A DNA stretch of 15,375 nucleotides from Dehalococcoidia bacterium. Its GTDB lineage: Bacteria; Chloroflexota; Dehalococcoidia; Dehalococcoidales; DAOWJC01. Numbering within the stretch: the stretch's first letter is position 1; each line of letters begins with the position of its first letter. The translations under genes were made by a program, and so were the position numbers. The notes beneath the pieces are model-generated. The model saw nothing but the letters and a program-made list of their open reading frames with translations. It searched no databases and was not told the DNA's origin. Below are positions 1-6,597 of the stretch, one piece after another. The stretch is from positions 1-15,375 of the forward strand of contig DAOWJC010000030.1 in the NCBI GenBank assembly GCA_030640595.1. The letters run 5' to 3'.

Positions 1-761
1 CCCGGGATGGGGTAGATGAGCCTTTCTACAAGCTGTCTCCACTTTGAATTCAGGCTGAAGTATTCGCCTTTACAATAGTGAAGTTTGTAACCTGCGTGAG
101 CTATATCTATCCCGGCAAGCTGGGCTATTTTGTCAGAATTTAAACCGGCAGAGTTTACCACAATAGTGGCAATAAAAGAGGAGAGTCCATCGCGGTCCCT
201 TATTTGCACTTTATACTTTGTCCCTGTCTTTTCTATCCCGATTATCTCAGTATTAAAGATAACCTCAGCCCCTCTTTCCCTGGCTTGGTTATAGAAAAAC
301 TTCATCAAGGAATAGGAATCGAGGATTCCTGCGACAGGGGAAAGCAACCCAGATATTCCTTCTATGTTTGGCTCGAGTTTTTTGAGTTCTTTTCGGGAAA
401 GAAGTGTTAAACCTTCAACACCGTTTCTTCTCCCCTGCTCATAAATTCTCTCAAGCTCATTGACTTCGTTTTCTTTAACGGCGACGATTATCTTCCCCAG
501 CCTTTTATAGCCTATACTGTGCCTTTCACAAAGCTGATAAAGCAGGTTCTTGCCCTCTAAACAAAGCTTTGCCTTCAGAGAATCCTCAGGGTAGTAGATG
601 CCGGTGTGAATAACCTCACTACCTCTACTGCTGGTCTCAAGCCCAAAGGTGTGATTCTTTTCAAAGACAAAAATCCGCTTTCCCTGTTGCGCTACTTCAG
701 CGGCTATAGCCAGGCCAACAACACCGGCGCCGATAATAGCCACATCAACTTTAGCAGCCAT
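1..761 (-). CDS. lhgO: LhgO/L2HGDH-like FAD-dependent oxidoreductase (partial, C-terminus beyond window)
   Basis: The minus-strand frame is open from an ATG at 761 to the window edge, giving 253 complete codons of a family usually near 400 residues. The N-terminus carries a Rossmann FAD-binding motif (VAIIGAGVVGLAIA, residues 7-20) and then EVIHTGIYYPEDSLKAKLC, which closely matches the region around the FAD-linked histidine loop of L-2-hydroxyglutarate dehydrogenase/oxidase. Further on, GKIIVAV and an NSAG motif fit the same family. Family members oxidise L-2-hydroxyglutarate to 2-oxoglutarate; some relatives act on glycerol-3-phosphate or other hydroxy acids, so the substrate is inferred. 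The start lies 6 bp after the ferredoxin stop, with GGGGAA directly before it, so the gene is the fifth member of the nrpR operon. Placed after a ferredoxin and a glutamate-synthase-like gene, it may feed or regenerate 2-oxoglutarate. Confidence 0.82.
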   Translation of the reverse strand, partial: MAAKVDVAIIGAGVVGLAIAAEVAQQGKRIFVFEKNHTFGLETSSRGSEVIHTGIYYPEDSLKAKLCLEGKNLLYQLCERHSIGYKRLGKIIVAVKENEVNELERIYEQGRRNGVEGLTLLSRKELKKLEPNIEGISGLLSPVAGILDSYSLMKFFYNQARERGAEVIFNTEIIGIEKTGTKYKVQIRDRDGLSSFIATIVVNSAGLNSDKIAQLAGIDIAHAGYKLHYCKGEYFSLNSKWRQLVERLIYPIP

Positions 762-767
762 TTCCCC

Positions 768-1004
768 TTATCTCGCCCCAGTCTGCTCCTTTTTGGAGGA
801 AAGCCAAGGCAATTTCCTTGCCAAGGTTTTATCCTGGCTCCAGGTCATACACATTACACGGCAAATTCCGCATCCATTGCATTTGTCCGTGTCAACACAG
901 ATATTTTTAGCATCGCCTTTGACGGCAATGGCGATAGCGTCTGCCGGACAAGCAGTCAGGCAGAATGGTGCCGGGCAATATTGAGGGCATATCGACTTTA
1001 GCAT
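768..1004 (-). CDS. Small 2[4Fe-4S]-type ferredoxin
   Basis: This is a 78-residue protein with two cysteine groups. The first is C6-x3-C10-x4-C15-x3-C19-P, with wider spacing than the usual CxxCxxCxxxCP. The second is the standard C42-xx-C45-xx-C48-xxx-C52, but followed by M where P is typical. An additional cysteine sits at residue 36. The C-terminal 25 residues are basic and probably disordered. It most likely carries electrons between low-potential cytoplasmic redox partners. The ATG at 1004 follows an AAAGGAGAGAG ribosome binding site and lies 9 bp after the stop of the glutamate-synthase-like gene; the LhgO-like gene begins 6 bp after its own stop. Co-transcription with these two flavoproteins makes it a candidate electron donor or acceptor for either. 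The iron-sulfur assignment is firm; the partner is inference. Confidence 0.88.
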   Translation of the reverse strand: MLKSICPQYCPAPFCLTACPADAIAIAVKGDAKNICVDTDKCNGCGICRVMCMTWSQDKTLARKLPWLSSKKEQTGAR

Positions 1005-1013
1005 CTCTCTCCT

Positions 1014-2582
1014 TTAGCCTAGGATTTTCTCTACCTCTTCCATATCCGCTTCCATTACATAGGGGATACCGGAAACATCGGCTGCTTCCCTTGTCAGAGC
1101 GAACAGGTCGTTTCTACTTACGAAATCAAGGGCAAATTTACGCTCCCCCGCCATGAGCTGCCGTAAACCAGTGGCAAGTCTATCATAATAGGTATAGATG
1201 CCTACCGCCGCCAGCGGAATCCTTTGGAAATCCTCTCCATATTTGTCTTTAAGCTGAGCCGCCGCGATGAAGGTGCGAAGGAGGGCTTCTTGGTATTCCT
1301 TACTACCCTTGCCATATGTCTCTTCCAGAAGCTGACCATGTGTCTTGCCTACCATAGCTGCGGTAAGGGTAGCTCTGCCAAGACATACCGCCTTTATGTA
1401 AGGAGCCCCTAAGGCGATAGCTTTAAATACATGGTCCTCTAAGGCAATGCCTCCAGCAATAGCACAACTGGGAATAAATGCCCCCTTCCTTGCCAACCTG
1501 GAAAGATATTCATGCAGGAGACACTCCAGATAGACTGTAGGTATCCCCCACTCGTTCATCATTCGCCATGGGCTCATCGCTGTTCCACCCCCAGCCCCAT
1601 CAACAGTAAGCAAATCTATTTTGGCTTCGGAGGCGAATTTTACTGCTCGGGCTAGGTCTGCCGGTCGGTAGGCACCTGTCTTAAGGGTAACATACCTGGC
1701 GCCTATCTTCCTCAGCCTGTCTACTTCTCTTAAAAAGGTCTCCTCATCTACCATACCCAGTCGCGAATGGCGCTCAAATTCTTTAATCACCCCAATTCTG
1801 GAGCTTTCCTGAACCACAGGATCCTCAGGGTCAGGAATTACCATATAACCCCTGTTCTTTAGCTGAAGTGCTCTGTCCAATGATGGGAGCTTTACCTCAC
1901 CACCAATACACTTTGCCCCCTGCCCCCACTTAATCTCTATACCCTCCACCCCAAGCTCGTTTATCGCATATTCTGGAACTCCGAAACGAGTGTCCTCTAC
2001 ATTAGCCTGAACTAATAACATACCATAGCCATCATACCAATCCTTAAAGACCTTCACCCTTCTTTCTAACTCTGGAGATTTGGTAACCCTACCGTTCTTT
2101 ATCTCAGCATTTGCATCCATGCCACAGACATTCTCTCCGCAGACAAGAATAATCCCACAGATGGCAGAGGCTATTGCTGCTCCTTCCCAGTTAACCCTGG
2201 ATATCTCTGTTGACCCCAGGGCACCAGTAAAGAAGGGAACCTTCATTTTAATTTTTCTATCCCCGGCACCAATTTCGATTGAAAGGTCGACAGCGGGGAA
2301 GATAGCCTTATCCGGGTTTGCCTCAATACCGACTGCCCCAACACAGGAACCATGAATATTGAAATGGGAAAAATCTATAGGATAATCCTTCTCCGACCCG
2401 GCAGTGACCTTTCCAAAGGGTTGTGGATAGATAACCTCTCTTCCCCTAAGAGCCGACCTTCCCACTTCGCAATATCCAGGACAACCATCCACGCAGGTCA
2501 CACATAGTCCCGAGGCGGGTGAGGGTGACACCCTGGTTGTGGTTACTGTTGCCGCACTGGCATTCGGTTTGCTTAAAGACAT
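1014..2582 (-). CDS. FMN-binding glutamate synthase-like protein (GltB synthase domain family)
   Basis: This 522-residue protein belongs to the glutamate synthase FMN-domain family. Supporting stretches are GIEIKWGQGAKCIGGEVKLP (about residues 214-233), the phosphate/FMN-type loop TVDGAGGGTAMSPW (326-339) and CAIAGGIALEDHVFKAIALG (373-392), all typical of the GltB TIM barrel. The protein is standalone: no glutaminase (GATase type 2) domain and no C-terminal beta-helix domain. The C-x5-C-x4-C 3Fe-4S motif of classical GltB is absent after the barrel. Instead the N-terminus has C27-xx-C30-xxx-C34-xxx-C38, which could hold a cluster. The ATG at 2582 is set by a strong AAGGAGGG ribosome binding site that overlaps the hisF stop region (15 bp gap). 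A ferredoxin gene follows 9 bp downstream. It may make glutamate from 2-oxoglutarate using ammonia or a separate glutaminase, but the exact reaction is not proven by sequence. Confidence 0.85.
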   Translation of the reverse strand: MSLSKPNASAATVTTTRVSPSPASGLCVTCVDGCPGYCEVGRSALRGREVIYPQPFGKVTAGSEKDYPIDFSHFNIHGSCVGAVGIEANPDKAIFPAVDLSIEIGAGDRKIKMKVPFFTGALGSTEISRVNWEGAAIASAICGIILVCGENVCGMDANAEIKNGRVTKSPELERRVKVFKDWYDGYGMLLVQANVEDTRFGVPEYAINELGVEGIEIKWGQGAKCIGGEVKLPSLDRALQLKNRGYMVIPDPEDPVVQESSRIGVIKEFERHSRLGMVDEETFLREVDRLRKIGARYVTLKTGAYRPADLARAVKFASEAKIDLLTVDGAGGGTAMSPWRMMNEWGIPTVYLECLLHEYLSRLARKGAFIPSCAIAGGIALEDHVFKAIALGAPYIKAVCLGRATLTAAMVGKTHGQLLEETYGKGSKEYQEALLRTFIAAAQLKDKYGEDFQRIPLAAVGIYTYYDRLATGLRQLMAGERKFALDFVSRNDLFALTREAADVSGIPYVMEADMEEVEKILG

Positions 2583-2597
2583 TAATTACCCTCCTTC

Positions 2598-3368
2598 TTA
2601 TATTCTTACCGTTATACCCTTTTCTTTTAGGTATTGCTTAGCTTGCAAAATTGAAATCTCACCGAAGTGGAAGATTGAGGCTACTAGAACTGCCGATGCT
2701 TTACCTTCTACCACAGCCTCATAAAGGTGCTCCAACTTTCCTGCCCCTCCAGAGGCAGTAACCGGAATACTTACCGCCTCGGCAACCGCCCTGGTCATCT
2801 CTAAATCATATCCCTCCTTAGTTCCATCAGCATCCTTACTGGTGAGCAAAATCTCACCGGCTCCTAACTCCTCTACCTTCTTTGCCCAGCCGACAAGCTC
2901 TATACCGGTAGCCTCGCTGCCGCTCCTCACCACCACCTCTAACCGGGGAAGGCCACTCCCTACCGCATTCTTCTTGCCATCAATAGCCACCACCAGCCTG
3001 CCCTTACCAAACTCCTTGGCTGCCCTGGTTATAAGCTCAGAGTTCCTGACAGCAGCCGTATTTATAGAGACCTTGTCCACGCCAAGGTCGAGCAAAGCCC
3101 GCATATCCTCAATGCTGCCTATTCCACCACCTACAGTGAAGGGAATAGTAACTACATCGCAGACCTTTTTGACCCATTCAAACCTCGTCTTTCTATTCTC
3201 CACAGTGGCGAAGATATCAAGGAAAACAAGCTCATCAGCACCTTCACGACAATAAGCGGTTGCTGCTTCTACCGGGTCTCGGGCATCCCTAAGATTTTCA
3301 AACTTCACCCCTTTAACCACTCTTCCATCTTTTACATCTAGGCAAGGTATAATTTTTATCTCTTCCAT
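2598..3368 (-). CDS. hisF: Imidazole glycerol phosphate synthase, cyclase subunit HisF
   Basis: A 256-residue (beta/alpha)8 barrel of normal family length. The two catalytic aspartates are at the canonical positions, D11 in PCLDVKDGRVVKG and D130 in VVAIDGKK. The phosphate-binding motifs FTVGGGIG (78-85), SINTAAV (101-107), LTSKDADGTKEGYD and TASGGAG are present. HisF joins PRFAR with ammonia delivered by HisH to give imidazole glycerol phosphate and AICAR, in histidine biosynthesis linked to purines. One deviation is visible: the usual DITAS/DITAT segment reads DIFAT, so residue 53 is Phe instead of Thr. No hisH or other his gene is in the window. The start at 3368 follows ATAAGGAGAGAG, which contains the nrpR stop codon (8 bp gap), so it is co-transcribed with the nitrogen regulator. 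Assignment is firm; whether it is the cell's only HisF cannot be seen here. Confidence 0.95.
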   Translation of the reverse strand: MEEIKIIPCLDVKDGRVVKGVKFENLRDARDPVEAATAYCREGADELVFLDIFATVENRKTRFEWVKKVCDVVTIPFTVGGGIGSIEDMRALLDLGVDKVSINTAAVRNSELITRAAKEFGKGRLVVAIDGKKNAVGSGLPRLEVVVRSGSEATGIELVGWAKKVEELGAGEILLTSKDADGTKEGYDLEMTRAVAEAVSIPVTASGGAGKLEHLYEAVVEGKASAVLVASIFHFGEISILQAKQYLKEKGITVRI

Positions 3369-3376
3369 CTCTCTCC

Positions 3377-4378
3377 TTATATAAGTCCCTGGAATTTCCT
3401 CAGACTCTCATACTCAAGCAGAGTGCTCATAGCATGATTTTCTACCTCTATCCCCGCCTCCACAGCGGCAGCAACCGGGGTAAGCCCACCGAGAAGTATC
3501 ACCCCTACCCTGTTTAACCCTATTGGTATGCCACAAACTGCTTCGCTGACATTGCCCATCTTAATCAGTCCCCCCAACCCTGCCTCCTTTAATTGATTGA
3601 TAACCTTCTCTACCGAAGGTTGACACTGGGATGGTATCTCACGGAAGTTAGCAAGTACCTTGCCATCCCCTTTTCTGATTACGCCCCGGACATCGGTCAT
3701 TTTAGCCTGGATAAATACCTCTGATGGGTCTAGGGTGGAGCCAGAATAGTAAATAAGATTGACAAAGCGCAGCGGTCGGTTATTTCGTATCTGAAGTACC
3801 CCGGCAAATCTAGAGTCTATAGACACACCTGCTTTGAGTAAACTGCCGTTGATTATGATGCTGCAGACGGTAGCCAAACCAATCTTACCCTTGGGCACGA
3901 GCACTTCTCCCAATCTCTCACCCTCTGGTGCCACAGCTACTAGTTTGCTCACGCAAAGCCCAGCCTTAAAGGCTTCCTTCATTGCCTTAAGAGCCTCAGC
4001 AAACCTCTGTTTAGGAAAGAAGGAAATATTAACCGGCACTAGACCGGTGCGCTTTTCTATATTGAAGGAAGTGCGGAAAGCAAGGAGTTCTATCTTCTCC
4101 AGCACAAAACCGACCTTATCAGTAACTAAGGCGTTATTTAGCTCCTCCACTCCTAAAGGTGTAATCTCCCTTCCATCCCATCTCTCGGCAGGTCGTGTAA
4201 GCCCCCGCTCATCCATTAGTTTAAGGTGATACCTCACCGCCCGCTCTCCCAGCTCTACCCCCTGCTCCGTCAACTGACGAGCAATCAGTCTGGCTCCCAG
4301 TGGCTGGGGTGACTCGCTAAGAATTTTCAGGATGGAGATAACCTTTCTCTCAACTTCTTGACTATCGTAACCTATCAT
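3377..4378 (-). CDS. nrpR: NrpR-family nitrogen transcriptional regulator (winged HTH + single NrpR domain)
   Basis: The N-terminal ~75 residues form a winged helix (ISILKILSESPQPLGARLIA, then GERAVRYHLKLMDERGL) and are followed by one NrpR/DUF128 effector domain to the end. In methanogens NrpR represses nitrogen-assimilation genes and is released by 2-oxoglutarate. Methanogen proteins often carry two effector domains; this one has a single copy (333 residues). The frame also offers TTG at 4390 and GTG at 4387, but neither has a Shine-Dalgarno sequence. GGTGGA lies 5 nt before the ATG at 4378, so I chose that start; a 337-residue version from 4390 is the alternative. It heads a minus-strand operon with hisF 8 bp downstream. 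A near-consensus promoter and an NrpR-operator-like dyad lie directly upstream, suggesting autoregulation. Family assignment is strong; 2-oxoglutarate sensing is inferred from the family. Confidence 0.9.
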   Translation of the reverse strand: MIGYDSQEVERKVISILKILSESPQPLGARLIARQLTEQGVELGERAVRYHLKLMDERGLTRPAERWDGREITPLGVEELNNALVTDKVGFVLEKIELLAFRTSFNIEKRTGLVPVNISFFPKQRFAEALKAMKEAFKAGLCVSKLVAVAPEGERLGEVLVPKGKIGLATVCSIIINGSLLKAGVSIDSRFAGVLQIRNNRPLRFVNLIYYSGSTLDPSEVFIQAKMTDVRGVIRKGDGKVLANFREIPSQCQPSVEKVINQLKEAGLGGLIKMGNVSEAVCGIPIGLNRVGVILLGGLTPVAAAVEAGIEVENHAMSTLLEYESLRKFQGLI

Positions 4379-4401
4379 TATTTCCACCAATTATTGAAAT
4401 A

Positions 4402-4415
4402 GGCAACCGTTTTCC
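4402..4415. promoter_or_regulatory. Candidate NrpR operator (imperfect dyad)
   Basis: On the minus strand the sequence reads GGAAAACGGTTGCC, matching 7 of the 8 fixed bases of the GGAA-N6-TTCC pattern known for archaeal NrpR; 5 of its 7 base pairs are dyad-symmetric. It begins 3 bp after the -10 hexamer of the nrpR promoter and spans the predicted transcription start near 4412, an ideal repression position. The match and placement are seen directly; binding is inference. Confidence 0.5.
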
Positions 4416-4418
4416 TAC

Positions 4419-4447
4419 ATAATAAATCAAATAACATGTTTTGTCAA
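4419..4447 (-). promoter_or_regulatory. Sigma70-type promoter of the nrpR-hisF-glutamate synthase-like operon
   Basis: On the minus strand a perfect -35 TTGACA (4447-4442) is followed after exactly 17 bp by TATTAT (4424-4419, 5 of 6 to consensus). Predicted transcription start is near 4412, giving a leader of about 34 nt to the ATG at 4378. The spacer contains the 8-bp palindrome AACATGTT (4433-4440). It faces away from the rpsB promoter; the two -35 elements are about 52 bp apart. Confidence 0.75.
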
Positions 4448-4499
4448 CCCCCATCATGAGGAACAAGTGCTCTAACTAGTTAATCTTAATCCTGTGCTA

Positions 4500-4528
4500 T
4501 TGCTGCTAACTAAAGGGTGTGCTATACT
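4500..4528 (+). promoter_or_regulatory. Extended -10 promoter of the rpsB operon
   Basis: A TATACT -10 box (4523-4528, 5 of 6) is preceded by TGC (4520-4522), an extended -10 element. A weak -35 TTGCTG (4500-4505) sits 17 bp upstream. Transcription would start around 4535, leaving a leader of only about 22 nt before the TTG start of rpsB, too short for a structured S2 autoregulatory leader. The upstream DNA carries short direct repeats (TGTGCTAT at 4493-4500 and 4518-4525) and the palindrome TAACTAGTTA at 4473-4482. Confidence 0.65.
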
Positions 4529-4557
4529 GTTTAATGATTAGCAAGGGGGGTTAAAAC

Positions 4558-5340
4558 TTGCCAGACATAGCTACTATTAAGCAACTATTAGAAGCCGGGG
4601 CTCACTTTGGGCATCAGACCGGTCGGTGGCATCCTCGTATGAAGAACTATATCTTCACCAAGCGCAATGGTATTCATATTATTGACCTGGAACAAACAGC
4701 TAGTAAGCTAGAAACGGCATGTGAGTTTGTTCGGCAAGTAGTAGCTGAAGATGGCAACATCCTCTTTGTCGGCACCAAAAAGCAGGCTCAGGAGGCTATA
4801 GAAGAAGAAGCTAAACGCTGTAACATGTATTATGTCAATCAACGGTGGATAGGAGGGGTGCTGACTAACTTCACTACTATCCAGGCCCGCATAGATCACC
4901 TGGTCCGCCTGGAAGACCAGCAAGCTAGGGGAGAGTTTAGCCGCCTACCTAAAAAGGAAGCCCTAAAACTTGAAGAGGAAATCTTACGCCTCAATCGCCA
5001 GATGGGTGGTTTTAAAGAGATGATTAGCCTACCGGGGGCTCTATTCATTATTGACCCTGTCAAAGAAAGGATCGCTCTAGCTGAAGCCAAACGGATAGGA
5101 ATACCGGTTGTAGCTATAGTAGATACCAATTGTAACCCCGATGATATAGACTACCCTATTCCAGCCAATGACGATGCTATCAGGGCCATCAAACTGATAT
5201 GCAGTAAAATTGCTGATGCAGTTATCGAAGGCAAGGCCGGCGAGGCGGTGATTCCAACAGGAGAAGAACCTGAAGAAGGCTTAGAGGAACTTAAGGTTCA
5301 AGAAGCCGAACCTATTATTTTCACTCCCGACGATGAATAA
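4558..5340 (+). CDS. rpsB: 30S ribosomal protein S2
   Basis: This 260-residue protein has the full S2 signature: LLEAGAHFGHQTGRWHPRMK near the N-terminus, GIHIIDLEQT, then VGTKKQAQ, NQRWIGGVLTNF and the C-terminal AIVDTNCNPDDIDYPIPAND. The last ~30 residues are an acidic tail. S2 joins the small subunit late in assembly and helps dock S1 or the mRNA. The start codon is TTG, set by AAGGGGGG (4543-4550) at 7 nt and by alignment of the N-terminus with other S2 proteins. It is the first gene of the long plus-strand run and is followed by tsf after 15 bp, the classic rpsB-tsf pair. Confidence 0.97.
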   Translation: MPDIATIKQLLEAGAHFGHQTGRWHPRMKNYIFTKRNGIHIIDLEQTASKLETACEFVRQVVAEDGNILFVGTKKQAQEAIEEEAKRCNMYYVNQRWIGGVLTNFTTIQARIDHLVRLEDQQARGEFSRLPKKEALKLEEEILRLNRQMGGFKEMISLPGALFIIDPVKERIALAEAKRIGIPVVAIVDTNCNPDDIDYPIPANDDAIRAIKLICSKIADAVIEGKAGEAVIPTGEEPEEGLEELKVQEAEPIIFTPDDE

Positions 5341-5355
5341 AGCAAGGGGGAGAAC

Positions 5356-5859
5356 TTGAAAATTCCAACAGATAGGATAAAGGGGCTAAGAGACCAGTCT
5401 GGAGCTGGCATTATGGACTGCAGGAATGCCCTCCTTGAAGCAAAAGGGAATATGGGAAAGGCACGCCAGATTTTAAAGCAAAGGAACCTTTTCCTGGCAG
5501 AGAGTAAAGCAAAGCGCTCTGTCACCCAGGGAATAATTGAAGCCTATGTCCATACCGGAGGGCATATTGGAGCTATGGTTGAGGTGAACTGTGAAACCGA
5601 CTTTGTAGCTCGCACCGATGAATTCAAGGAACTGGCTCACCACCTGGCAATGCAAGTAGCAGCTATACCCCCCCAATTTATCTCACGGGAAGAAGTCCCA
5701 GAAGGAGCTGATATAGAACCCCAGACGGCTTGTCTGCTCCTTCAGCCTTATATTAAAGACCCTGATAAGACCATTCAAGATATTATTACTGAAACAATTG
5801 CCAAGGTAGGCGAGAATATCAAGGTAAGCAGATTTGCCCGATTTGAACTAGGCAGTTAG
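5356..5859 (+). CDS. tsf: Elongation factor Ts (short form)
   Basis: EF-Ts exchanges GDP for GTP on EF-Tu. The N-terminal UBA-like helix bundle is present (LRDQSGAGIMDCRNALLEAK, residues 11-30), as is the EF-Tu-contacting motif TDFV at residues 81-84. At 167 residues it is much shorter than the ~280-residue enterobacterial form: one core subdomain is present, while the second core repeat and the coiled-coil insertion are missing. Comparable short forms occur in Thermus and in Chloroflexota, so this is lineage structure and not truncation. The start is TTG behind AAGGGGGAG, almost a copy of the rpsB leader. pyrH follows after an 11 bp gap. Confidence 0.96.
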   Translation: MKIPTDRIKGLRDQSGAGIMDCRNALLEAKGNMGKARQILKQRNLFLAESKAKRSVTQGIIEAYVHTGGHIGAMVEVNCETDFVARTDEFKELAHHLAMQVAAIPPQFISREEVPEGADIEPQTACLLLQPYIKDPDKTIQDIITETIAKVGENIKVSRFARFELGS

Positions 5860-5870
5860 GTATTAAGAAA

Positions 5871-6596
5871 ATGACTACAACCAAATATAAATGTGTTCTG
5901 CTCAAGCTCAGTGGTGAGGCTTTCAGTGGCAAAGCCGACTATGGCATTGATGCGCCTACTCTAGCCAGGATTGCCAAGCAGATTAAGCAGGTGTTGGAAA
6001 TGGGGACAGGTGTAGCCATTATTGTCGGTGGTGGTAACATCTGGCGTGGGGCTAAAGCTGAGCAGGATGGAATGGATAGGGTCACTGCTGACTATGCTGG
6101 AATGCTAGCTACAGTGATAAATGCTCTGGCTCTACAGGATGCACTGGAAAGGCAAGGAGTAACTACCAGAACCCTGTCAGCTATAGGCGTTCACCAGGTG
6201 GCTGAGCCTTACATCAGACGCCGTGCCATTCGTCACTTAGAGAAAGGCAGAGCGGTTATCTTCGCTGGAGGCACCGGCAACCCATATATGACTACTGACA
6301 CCGCAGCTGCTCTACGAGCGATAGAAATTGGGGCTGAGGTTCTACTTATGGCAAAAAATAATGTTGACGGTGTCTATAGTGCTGACCCCCTCAAGGATCG
6401 TAATGCTAAGAAGTTTGACAAACTTACTCACCTTGAAGCACTAAATATGCATCTGGAAGTAATGGATGCTACTGCTCTCTCACTATGCTTAGAAAACAAG
6501 CTACCCATAATTGTTTTTGACCTTCAAGCTCCCCGTAGTCTAGAACGAGTTGTAAGCGGTGAACCTATTGGTAGCCTAGTATCCAGCGAGAAATAA
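5871..6596 (+). CDS. pyrH: UMP kinase
   Basis: A 241-residue amino acid kinase-fold enzyme that phosphorylates UMP to UDP in pyrimidine nucleotide synthesis. Motifs seen: CVLLKLSGEAFSG at the N-terminus (ATP phosphate binding), VGGGNIWRGA (UMP-binding glycine loop), GTGNPYMTTDTAA, and MAKNNVDGVYSADP (nucleotide loop). Length is normal for the bacterial hexameric enzyme. The ribosome binding site before the ATG is weak (TTAGG, TAAGAAA), so translation may depend on ribosomes finishing tsf 11 bp upstream. Its stop is separated from the frr ATG by a single base, indicating coupling to that gene too. Confidence 0.97.
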   Translation: MTTTKYKCVLLKLSGEAFSGKADYGIDAPTLARIAKQIKQVLEMGTGVAIIVGGGNIWRGAKAEQDGMDRVTADYAGMLATVINALALQDALERQGVTTRTLSAIGVHQVAEPYIRRRAIRHLEKGRAVIFAGGTGNPYMTTDTAAALRAIEIGAEVLLMAKNNVDGVYSADPLKDRNAKKFDKLTHLEALNMHLEVMDATALSLCLENKLPIIVFDLQAPRSLERVVSGEPIGSLVSSEK

Positions 6597-6597
6597 G

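Noticed and set aside
606..1001. 131-codon plus-strand ORF
   Set aside because: It is antisense to the LhgO-like and ferredoxin genes, which have clear family motifs; the translation has no recognisable domain and no good ribosome binding site.
2842..3255. 137-codon plus-strand ORF
   Set aside because: Shadow of hisF on the opposite strand; composition (Ser/Thr/Pro rich) is typical of antisense reading of a coding gene.
3834..4229. 131-codon plus-strand ORF
   Set aside because: Antisense shadow of nrpR with no domain and no supporting start signal.
4379..4390. TTG (4390) or GTG (4387) as the nrpR start
   Set aside because: No Shine-Dalgarno sequence precedes them, while GGTGGA is well placed for the ATG at 4378; kept only as alternatives.
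5356..5859. tsf as a truncated or broken gene because it is only 167 codons
   Set aside because: The UBA-like helix bundle, TDFV motif and a natural C-terminal end are present, and short EF-Ts forms are normal in Thermus and Chloroflexota.
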